The position numbers were made by a program, and so were the translations under genes. The notes under the pieces are model-generated. The model was given only the letters and a program-made list of their open reading frames with translations. It was not told the DNA's origin and made no database searches. DNA of 17,807 nt from CAYZXL01 sp964482435. GTDB taxonomy: Bacteria; Auribacterota; JABMQX01. Position 1 is the stretch's first letter. Each line of letters opens with the position of its first letter. The stretch is from assembly GCA_964482435.1 (NCBI GenBank), contig CAYZXL010000079.1, forward strand, positions 1-17,807, in the 5' to 3' direction. Below are positions 1-6,448 of this stretch, one piece after another.

Positions 1-2
1 AG

Positions 3-143
3 GAAGCCCTGTGGAGAACCATGCGCTACGAGGAAACAACCAACACATACTACGAGACACTGAAGGAGTTGGTCCTTGCCGTTTTCAAGCGCTCCCAACG
101 CTGGAAGCCCCGAAAGATACGCTCATTATGTCATGCTACTTAA
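3..143 (+). CDS. C-terminal fragment of an unidentified protein (cut by window edge)
   Basis: A reading frame is open from the first bases of the window (codons in phase with position 3) to a TAA at 141-143, giving about 46 residues. The peptide is strongly basic near its end, with KRSQRW and KPRKIRS, and has a tyrosine-rich patch (TYYET). An ATG lies at 21-23, but there is no ribosome-binding site before it, so the gene most likely begins outside the window. I do not recognise the family. A basic C-terminus of this kind could belong to a transposase or another nucleic-acid-binding protein, but that is a guess. The next gene starts 184 bp downstream on the same strand. Confidence 0.45.
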   Translation, partial: EALWRTMRYEETTNTYYETLKELVLAVFKRSQRWKPRKIRSLCHAT

Positions 144-160
144 GACGTTCACTATAGTCC

Positions 161-189
161 TTGCCATTCGCAGATCATGGTGCCATGAT
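161..189 (+). promoter_or_regulatory. Candidate sulfatase promoter with overlapping inverted repeat
   Basis: TTGCCA (161-166), a 17-bp spacer and CATGAT (184-189) resemble a sigma70 promoter, with 5/6 and 4/6 matches to consensus. A perfect inverted repeat, ATCATGG-TG-CCATGAT (174-189), covers the spacer end and the -10 hexamer. That is where a repressor operator would sit. The site lies about 140 bp upstream of the chosen sulfatase start. This was read by eye, and the -10 match is modest. Confidence 0.3.
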
Positions 190-327
190 GAGCTGGAAAG
201 TGCGTCCGGCGACGGGAATTGGCAGAACAACGCCGCGAGGACATCGGCGACTCCAACCGCGACCGCCCCGGCAGGAACCGGCGGGCAGCGGGAAAGGTGT
301 GCACCGGTTTCTGGAGGCACGAGCTAT

Positions 328-1770
328 ATGAGAAGCATCAGCAGACGGGAATTTCTTATGACGATGGGTCGTGGTGCGCTTGGCGCTTTTGGGTCAGCGC
401 GCTCATTCGGTTCGGGGGGCGCGCCCGGTGAGACTCCAGGGAGACGAGAGCCCAACTTTGTGTTCATCCTCATTGACGACCTGGGATGGAAAGACCTGAG
501 CTGTTACGGAAGCACCTTCTATGAGACACCGAACATTGACGGGCTCGCCAGCGACGGCATGAGGTTCACGAGCGCGTATGCCGCATGCCCCGTGTGCTCT
601 CCGACGCGGGCGAGCATTTTGACCGGTAAGTACCCGGCGCGGCTTCACCTGACAGACTGGATTCCGGGGCACAAGCGTCCGCGGGCGAAGCTGCGTGTTC
701 CGGAATTCAACCAGGAATTGCCGCTGGAGGAGGTGACGATTGCGGAGGTGCTGAAAAATGCGGGTTACGTTTCCGGCAGCATCGGCAAGTGGCATCTCGC
801 GCGGCCGCCGGGTGCGATGGGAGAAGGCAAGGCGGTTTTTCCCGGAGACCAGGGCTTCGACTTCAGTTTCGGAGGTGACCACAGGGGGCATCCGCCGAGC
901 TACTTTTATCCTTACGGTATCCCGAACATCTCAAGCGGAGTGAAAGGCGAGTACTTGACCGACCGGCTTACCGACGAGGCGGAAGCGTTTATCGAGAAAA
1001 ACAAGGAGAAGCCGTTCTTTCTCTATCTTTGCCACTACGGCGTGCACACTCCTCTTCAGGCAAAAGCGGAGCTCGTCGCCAGGTACAAAAAGAAGGCAAA
1101 GACGGGCGAAGGACAGAGAAATCCCGTCTATGCAGCTATGATTCAAAGCGTGGACGAAAGCGTCGGGCGAATCATGCGGAAGCTCGACGAGGTCAGGATT
1201 GCTGACCGCACGGTCATCGTTTTCACCTCGGACAATGGCGGGCTAATTCCGGTTACGTCGAATGCGCCTCTAAGGGCGGGGAAGGGGACGCTGTACGAGG
1301 GCGGAATTCGTGTGCCGATGATTGTCCGCTGGCCGCAAGCGATCAGTACGAAGAGCACCTGCGACGTTCCAGTGGCGAGCGTGGACTTCTATGGGAGCAT
1401 TCTTGAGATTGCAGGAGTGGAGGGCGTTCCGGGAGACGTTGTGGATGGCGTGAGCATTGGTTTGCTTCTCAAGCAGACCGGGCGAGTGAATCGCGACGCA
1501 ATCTACTGGCATTATCCTCATTATCATCCGGGCGGGGCCACGCCCTGCGGGGCCGTCCGCGAGGGGGACTTCAAGTTGATTGAATTCTACGAGGACGGGC
1601 ATCTCGAGCTTTACAACCTCCGGGAGGACTTGAGCGAAACAAACGATCTTGCGTCGAAGATGTCTGAGAAGGCTGCGGAGCTGCGCCAGAAACTTGCCGA
1701 TTGGCGTCGAGCCGTGAATGCCCAGATGCCCACGCCGAACCCGGACTACAAGCAGAAGAAGGCCAGCTGA
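328..1770 (+). CDS. Tat-exported family S1 sulfatase (formylglycine-dependent)
   Basis: A 480-residue arylsulfatase-type hydrolase that should remove sulfate esters, probably from a sulfated glycan, outside the cytoplasm. The N-terminus carries a twin-arginine motif, SRREFL (residues 5-10), followed by a small-residue stretch, so export folded through Tat is expected. The metal site begins with DD at 50-51. The modification motif CSPTR (90-94) places the formylglycine precursor at Cys90, with Arg94 and Lys101 following. GKWHL (153-157), His240, DN at 302-303 and Lys319 complete the usual active-site set. The frame is open upstream to 76, but the ATG at 328 is preferred because GGAGG (313-317) precedes it and the Tat motif then lies at the N-terminus. 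Activity needs a formylglycine-generating enzyme or anSME, neither of which is in the window. Substrate cannot be predicted. Confidence 0.93.
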   Translation: MRSISRREFLMTMGRGALGAFGSARSFGSGGAPGETPGRREPNFVFILIDDLGWKDLSCYGSTFYETPNIDGLASDGMRFTSAYAACPVCSPTRASILTGKYPARLHLTDWIPGHKRPRAKLRVPEFNQELPLEEVTIAEVLKNAGYVSGSIGKWHLARPPGAMGEGKAVFPGDQGFDFSFGGDHRGHPPSYFYPYGIPNISSGVKGEYLTDRLTDEAEAFIEKNKEKPFFLYLCHYGVHTPLQAKAELVARYKKKAKTGEGQRNPVYAAMIQSVDESVGRIMRKLDEVRIADRTVIVFTSDNGGLIPVTSNAPLRAGKGTLYEGGIRVPMIVRWPQAISTKSTCDVPVASVDFYGSILEIAGVEGVPGDVVDGVSIGLLLKQTGRVNRDAIYWHYPHYHPGGATPCGAVREGDFKLIEFYEDGHLELYNLREDLSETNDLASKMSEKAAELRQKLADWRRAVNAQMPTPNPDYKQKKAS

Positions 1771-2195
1771 CTTCCAATGAGAGGCGGCAGAGAACGAAAG
1801 AAATGAACGCGGCTTCTGAAGGGGATTTCTCACGCTTTTCTGGTGAATCATGGAACGGATCTCACGTCGGGTGTTGAGGCACCCGGGCTCCCTGAGGCTC
1901 ATTCCGTCTGTGATTGCGACGCCGGCCCGGCAAAGGGCTCTTTCATGGTGACACGCGGCCGACGAGCAATGTAACCACTCGGTCTTGGGGGGAGAAAGCA
2001 AAAAGAAACCTGCCTTCTGTAGTGTGTCACGAGGAGTGCGGGTGTCGCCGCGTTCATCCGCGGTTCATTCCTTCCACCCCCAGCCGAGGCGGTCTGCCGC
2101 CCGAAACTGAGCCATTACCGAGGAATTGTCTTTGAGGTTGCGGATTGGGCGTTCATGGCGTAGAGTTTTCCCGGAGGGGGCACGAAGAGAAACCG
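1771..2195 (+). other. Intergenic region between sulfatase and pdxB
   Basis: 425 bp with no supportable gene. A small hairpin, CGGGTG (1868-1873) with a 6-nt loop and CACCCG (1880-1885), lies about 100 bp past the sulfatase stop but has no T-run, so it is at best a weak terminator. Near the right end, TTGCGG (2138-2143), a 17-bp spacer and TAGAGT (2161-2166) form a weak candidate promoter for pdxB. Short open frames here have no recognisable product. Confidence 0.5.
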
Positions 2196-3440
2196 GTGAA
2201 GATTGTCGCAGACGAGAACATTCCGTACGTTCAGGAGGCGTTTGGCATACTGGGCAAGGTTATAACGCTGCCCGGGCGCAAGATTGGCTCCCGGGCCGTT
2301 CGAGAAGCGGACATTCTCCTCGTACGCTCGATAACTCAAGTTAATGCAATGCTCTTGGAAGGTAGCCACATTCGGTTCGTCGGCACAGCCACAATCGGGA
2401 CTGACCACGTTGATGAGGAATGTCTGAGGTCGCGGGGAATCGCCTTCGCCAGCGCGCCCGGTTCCAACGCCAATTCCGTCGCGGAGTACGTTGTCGCGGC
2501 CCTACTGACTTTAGCGAAAAGGCGGAATTTCTGGGTCGAAGGAAAGACCATCGGAGTGATTGGCGTCGGCAACTGCGGAAGCCGCTTCGTGAAAAAGGCG
2601 GAAGCGCTGGGGATGAACGTTTTGCTGAATGACCCGCCGCTCTGGAGGCAAACCGGCCATTCAGAATACCGCCCCATCGAGGAGCTTTTCGGCGCGGACG
2701 TTGTGACGCTTCATGTGCCGCTCACATACGAGGGAGTTGACGCGACTTGCCATCTCGTTGATGAAGCGTTTCTGAGGCAGGTTCGGCCCGGAGCAATTGT
2801 GGTTAATACGTCGAGAGGCGGCGTCGTTGACGGGCGCGCGCTTAAAGAGGGGCTTGACTCGGGCAAAATCGGCGGAGCGGTTCTTGACGTCTGGGAAAAC
2901 GAGCCGAACATTGACCTCGACCTTCTCGACCGGGTGGAGATAGGCACGCCTCATATCGCCGGGTACTCGTTCGACGGGAAAGTCAATGCGACGGCGATGC
3001 TCTACGAGGCGGCCTGCGAATTTCTGGGAGTGGAGAAGGAGTGGGACGCTGCCTCCTGTTTACCCGAACCCGATTGTGCGAGGATCGAAGTATGGAAAGC
3101 AGCGCAGGCCAAGTCCCCGACTGCACCCGGGATTCCCGCGGGCGAGGTGACTGCTCGGGTAGTCCATTCGGGCGCGAGCGACGAGGATACGATTGCGGAG
3201 ATTGTCCGCCTCGTTTATGACGTTGAGAGGGACCATGCCAACCTGCGCAAGGTTAAGAGCATCGCCGAGAATGAACGCGGCGCTTTCTTTGATAACCTTC
3301 GAAAGGAATATCCTGTCCGAAGAGAATTTCACAACACCGAGGTGGTTTTGCCAGAGAGCTTATGCAGTCTCGCTGAGGCGTTGAGCGGGCTGGGGTTCCG
3401 GGCCAGAAAAAAGGAGGGTGTTGGGCGTCGCGCAAAGTAG
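2196..3440 (+). CDS. pdxB: Erythronate-4-phosphate dehydrogenase
   Basis: A 414-residue NAD-dependent dehydrogenase that oxidises 4-phospho-D-erythronate to 2-oxo-3-hydroxy-4-phosphobutanoate, the second step of the DXP-dependent pyridoxal phosphate pathway. It matches PdxB nearly from end to end. The N-terminus has ADENIPY, then FVGTATIGTDHVDE at 61-74. The nucleotide-binding loop is GVGNCG (123-128). The catalytic triad Arg207, Glu236 and His253 sits in NTSRGGVVD, WENEPN and PHIAGYSFDGK, one residue off the E. coli positions. The C-terminal dimerisation domain is recognisable by LVYDVERD and FDNLRKEYPVRREF. The GTG at 2196 is preferred because it aligns with the family start and has a GAAGAGA-type ribosome-binding site. 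It is about 35 residues longer than E. coli PdxB, partly from an insertion before the dimerisation domain. larA follows 174 bp downstream. Confidence 0.92.
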   Translation: MKIVADENIPYVQEAFGILGKVITLPGRKIGSRAVREADILLVRSITQVNAMLLEGSHIRFVGTATIGTDHVDEECLRSRGIAFASAPGSNANSVAEYVVAALLTLAKRRNFWVEGKTIGVIGVGNCGSRFVKKAEALGMNVLLNDPPLWRQTGHSEYRPIEELFGADVVTLHVPLTYEGVDATCHLVDEAFLRQVRPGAIVVNTSRGGVVDGRALKEGLDSGKIGGAVLDVWENEPNIDLDLLDRVEIGTPHIAGYSFDGKVNATAMLYEAACEFLGVEKEWDAASCLPEPDCARIEVWKAAQAKSPTAPGIPAGEVTARVVHSGASDEDTIAEIVRLVYDVERDHANLRKVKSIAENERGAFFDNLRKEYPVRREFHNTEVVLPESLCSLAEALSGLGFRARKKEGVGRRAK

Positions 3441-3614
3441 GCGAGTCCTTCACGGCGGTCGGCGAGAATTGCGGGTGCGGGACGGGGTGAGCGACTTTTC
3501 CACCACAGCAGGAACGAACCCGGCACGCGCTCCGTTCAAGGGTTGGGCGGTCAGGTGGCTGTTGTCTGGTGAAACCGCTTTGAGGCACAAGCACAGTGGA
3601 CTGAGAGAAAGACC

Positions 3615-4862
3615 ATGGTGATTGGCTCCGGAGACACAAACAAGTTTCTCAACGAAGAGCAAGTCCGGAAGATTTGCGCGGAATCCTTGTCGAAGCACAA
3701 TCTGACGGGGAAGCGTGTTCTCGTCTTGATTCCGGATTCGACCCGGACTGCCCCGATACCGCTGTTTTTCCGGCTTCTCTGCGACCGATTGCTCAGCTCC
3801 GTCCGGAGACTCGATTTCATCATCGCTTTGGGCACGCATCACCCAATGAGCGACGAGGCGATAGACGCGCTTGTCGGGATGACGGCGTCGGAGCGAAGCG
3901 CGCGCTACCGCGGTGTTCGGGTATTCAATCACGCATGGGACGACCCCGACGCTCTCGCTCAGATCGGGACAATCCCGGCGGATGAGATTGTGTCTCTCTC
4001 CAATGGTCTCATGCGGCAGGGAGTTGCCGTTACCATCAACAAACGCATCTTCGACTACGAGCAGCTTCTCATCGTGGGGCCGACTTTCCCCCACGAGGTG
4101 GTTGGCTTTTCGGGCGGGAACAAGTACTTCTTCCCCGGCATTTCCGGTCCTGACGTTCTACATTTCACGCACTGGCTCGGTGCGGTGATCACCAATCCGG
4201 TCGTGAACGGGGTAAAGGACACTCCTGTCCGAAGAGTGATTGACCGAGCGGCTTTCATGATTCCGATTCCGCGACTGTGCATGAGCCTCGTCGGGAGCGG
4301 GAAGGGGTTGAACGGACTATTCATCGGCTCGCCGGAGGAGGCTTTCTCGGCGGCGGCGGACCTCTCGTCGAGAATTCACATTGTTTACGTCAGGAAACCT
4401 TTTCACAAGGTTCTGGCGATGGCTCCGAAAATGTACGACGACCTGTGGGTCGGGGCGAAGTGCATGTACAAGTTAGAGCCGGTTGTCGCCGACGGCGGCG
4501 AGCTTATCATTTACGCTCCGCACATCACCGAAGTCTCCTACATGCACGGGAAATTTCTCGACGAGGTCGGCTACCACACTCGCGATTATTTTCTCAAGCA
4601 GATGGATAAATTCTCGCACATTCCACGAGCAGTGCTCGCCCATTCAACGCACGTCAAGGGAATCGGGACGTACGAGGGAGGCGTAGAGAAGCCGAGAATC
4701 AACGTCGTCTTAGCCACTGACATCCCGGAGGAGCGCTGTCGGAGAATCAACCTCGGGTACCGCGACCCGAGAACCATTGACCCCGCCGAGTGGCAGAACC
4801 GCGAAGACGAAGGCATCCTCTGCGTCCCCGACGCCGGCGAAACCCTCTACCGTTCCGCCTGA
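3615..4862 (+). CDS. larA: LarA-family nickel-pincer 2-hydroxyacid racemase/epimerase homologue
   Basis: A 415-residue cytoplasmic protein of the lactate racemase family, whose members use a covalently bound nickel-pincer nucleotide for hydride transfer at the alpha carbon of 2-hydroxyacids. Visible elements are DSTR (41-44), a double histidine in ALGTHHPMSDE (His75/His76), His160 in FPHE, and SGGNKYFFPG with Lys170, the residue equivalent to the lysine that anchors the pincer cofactor. His186 in HFTHW is the expected nickel ligand. The 10- and 16-residue spacings around Lys170 equal those in Lactiplantibacillus LarA. The start is supported by a GAGAGA-type ribosome-binding site just upstream. 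The cofactor-building genes larB, larC and larE are not in the window. The substrate may not be lactate, because many homologues act on other hydroxyacids. Confidence 0.88.
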   Translation: MVIGSGDTNKFLNEEQVRKICAESLSKHNLTGKRVLVLIPDSTRTAPIPLFFRLLCDRLLSSVRRLDFIIALGTHHPMSDEAIDALVGMTASERSARYRGVRVFNHAWDDPDALAQIGTIPADEIVSLSNGLMRQGVAVTINKRIFDYEQLLIVGPTFPHEVVGFSGGNKYFFPGISGPDVLHFTHWLGAVITNPVVNGVKDTPVRRVIDRAAFMIPIPRLCMSLVGSGKGLNGLFIGSPEEAFSAAADLSSRIHIVYVRKPFHKVLAMAPKMYDDLWVGAKCMYKLEPVVADGGELIIYAPHITEVSYMHGKFLDEVGYHTRDYFLKQMDKFSHIPRAVLAHSTHVKGIGTYEGGVEKPRINVVLATDIPEERCRRINLGYRDPRTIDPAEWQNREDEGILCVPDAGETLYRSA

Positions 4863-5254
4863 GAAGCGGGGGATCATTGGGGATGTGGCTGTGTTTTGGT
4901 GGTATGCGGATGCGGTTACCTTCGGAGACGCGGTGGGGCTGCTGCGCCCATTTAGGGCTCTGGTGCGTTCGATCCGCGAGGACCCGGGGCGAGGCTTTGC
5001 GAGCAGGTAAGCGCCTTGAGTCGCAGCCCCGAAAGGGCGAAGTACACCGACTGAAACGTAACGATACACTGACCGAAAGCCGAATCCGGCGCCGCCGCGG
5101 GGGAACTGACCTCGGGGCAAGAAACCAAAGCAGACGATAGCGGGGCGCGCCTCCCGGCGACCCTGTTATCCTCTCCTTCTGACGGCTGTGCTCCCCCACT
5201 TGCTTCTCCGCGGCGTCTCCCGGCTCAGTGCGTGAATTCGGGAGTACGACGACG

Positions 5255-5315
5255 TGTCGAAGACCCCGCCAAGAGCAACCCCATCTTCGACATGATTTAC
5301 AGGACGGCCGGGGTC
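5255..5315. repeat. Nested inverted repeats, possible pseudoknot
   Basis: TGTCGAAGA (5255-5263) pairs perfectly with TCTTCGACA (5284-5292) across a 20-nt loop. Within that loop CCCCG (5264-5268) is complementary to CGGGG (5309-5313) beyond the stem; counting the two bases shared with the first stem, GACCCCG pairs with CGGGGTC. This geometry is that of an H-type pseudoknot. Whether it is transcribed is unknown. Confidence 0.4.
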
Positions 5316-5348
5316 TGCATGCGAAGGCGCGGGGCTGCCCTTACCTTT

Positions 5349-5367
5349 GGCGCGCCATCGGCGCGCC
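5349..5367. repeat. Perfect GC hairpin made of two GGCGCGCC octamers
   Basis: GGCGCGCC (5349-5356), loop ATC, GGCGCGCC (5360-5367). Each octamer is itself palindromic, so the unit is both a direct and an inverted repeat. It lies about 135 bp beyond the propeller stop on the minus strand. It could act in transcript ending, but there is no T-run. Confidence 0.6.
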
Positions 5368-5445
5368 TCGCCCCCCCGGCTGAGGCGCTGCCCTGCCCCG
5401 GCCTAAACTCACAACGCTGAAAGCAGCACAAACAGGCCTCGCAGA

Positions 5446-5462
5446 ATCTTGTCCATCCTGTC
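5446..5462. repeat. Dispersed repeat half-copy (related to 16230-16294)
   Basis: ATCTTGTCCATCCTGTC matches 14 of 17 bases of ATCCTGTTAATCCTGTC at 16270-16286. Both have the form of two tandem ATCCTGT-like words. This is a single arm, without the inverted partner seen at the other site. Confidence 0.5.
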
Positions 5463-5501
5463 CGGAGAAGAGCGCGCAATCGGAGTCATGAATCGGAGCA
5501 G

Positions 5502-6431
5502 CTACTCTATGACCTCCTCCACCAGGAAGAGCTTGTTTTCTTCCCGGGCGAGATAGTGGAAGCTGTCCGGCGAGTCGAAGATTATCCAGCTCCCCTCCAG
5601 AAGGCCGTCGTATTTTTTCCCTTTTTGCTCGTCCACGATAAGGAGCCACTTGTCATCGTCTCGCGCCTCGTAGAGCACGTGTCTCCCGTCCCAGGTGAAC
5701 GTCAGAAAGCCTCCGGCAAGGGAGTCGTATTTGCTCCCTTCTTTCTCATCCACAACGACGAGCCACTTGCCGCTCTCACAAGCGGTGTAGGCTACCCGTC
5801 CGCTATCGGGGCTGAAAATTGGGGGAGTCCCGATGCGGGCGTACTTTTTTCCCTCCTTTTCATCCACGACCATAAACTCCTTGCCACGCTCTCGGACCTG
5901 ATAAGCGACTCGGGTGCCGTCGGGGCTCAGAAACGGCCCCGGTTCCACAATCTCCTCGTACTTCCTTCCTTCTCTTTCACCGACGACCACAACCCACTTC
6001 TCCCTCTCCCGAGCCACGTAAAGGACGGTCACGCAGTCCGGGCCGAAATACGGCCCCGGCCTCCTTACCTCGTCGTATTTCTTTCCCTCTTTTTCGTCCA
6101 CCACAACCGATTTACGCCCATCCTGGGCGACGTAAACGAAATGCTCGCTGTCCGGGCTGAAATGGAGAGTCTCCCCCGCTATCGCCTCATAAGTCTTCCC
6201 CCTTTTTCTGCCGACGACGACAGCCATCTTTTGCTGCTCCCGCGTCATGTAGGCGAGCCGCCTCCCGTTGGGGCTTATCCTGAGGGACTCCGGGACGAAG
6301 GAGGATCGGTCAATCTCTACGAGAACTGTCTCCGAGGTCTTCCTCTCCGGGAATTCCTCCTGGGCGAGTCCTGCAACGCCCGGGCAGAGAAGAAGGACAC
6401 TTATGCATCGGGCGATACGTTTTGCAGCCAT
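5502..6431 (-). CDS. Secreted beta-propeller protein with about seven WD40-like repeats
   Basis: A 309-residue exported protein built almost wholly of one repeat. A signal peptide covers residues 1-23 (basic KR, hydrophobic core, likely cleavage after GLAQ). Repeats of about 39 residues start near 52, 92, 131, 169, 207, 246 and 286, with the last one partial. Each follows the plan SPDG..VAY..RE..KW.VVVDEKEGKKYD. The N-terminal segment before residue 52 could close a seven-bladed propeller. The SPDG words resemble PD40/TolB-type blades. The ATG at 6431 is chosen because AAAGGAGG lies 9-16 nt upstream and the signal peptide then starts correctly; an in-frame ATG at 6452 is poorer. The gene begins 17 bp after the fic stop, and its ribosome-binding site follows directly on that stop, so they are probably co-transcribed. 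Role and ligand are unknown. Confidence 0.82.
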   Translation of the reverse strand: MAAKRIARCISVLLLCPGVAGLAQEEFPERKTSETVLVEIDRSSFVPESLRISPNGRRLAYMTREQQKMAVVVGRKRGKTYEAIAGETLHFSPDSEHFVYVAQDGRKSVVVDEKEGKKYDEVRRPGPYFGPDCVTVLYVAREREKWVVVVGEREGRKYEEIVEPGPFLSPDGTRVAYQVRERGKEFMVVDEKEGKKYARIGTPPIFSPDSGRVAYTACESGKWLVVVDEKEGSKYDSLAGGFLTFTWDGRHVLYEARDDDKWLLIVDEQKGKKYDGLLEGSWIIFDSPDSFHYLAREENKLFLVEEVIE

Positions 6432-6448
6432 TTGAATCCCCTCCTTTA

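Larger units (their letters stand above)
4863..5501. other. Convergent gene-free region rich in inverted repeats
   Basis: 639 bp between the 3' ends of larA (plus) and the propeller gene (minus). No frame here encodes a recognisable protein. It contains a GCCC-CGAAA-GGGC hairpin (5026-5038), GGCGCGCC octamers at 5144, 5349 and 5360, a 9-bp inverted repeat (5255-5263 with 5284-5292), an 8-bp hairpin (5349-5367) and a copy of a dispersed 17-mer (5446-5462). None of the hairpins is followed by a clear T-run, so neither convergent transcript has an obvious intrinsic terminator. Confidence 0.6.

Noticed and set aside
76..327. 84-residue N-terminal extension of the sulfatase
   Set aside because: It overlaps the preceding frame, lacks a ribosome-binding site, and would bury the twin-arginine signal in the middle of the protein.
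4955..4985. TTCGATC word resembling a tRNA T-loop
   Set aside because: The flanking bases do not pair as a T-stem and no acceptor or anticodon arms fit.
4790..5140. 116-codon plus-strand frame at the end of larA and beyond
   Set aside because: It has arginine-rich low-complexity composition and half of it overlaps larA in another frame.
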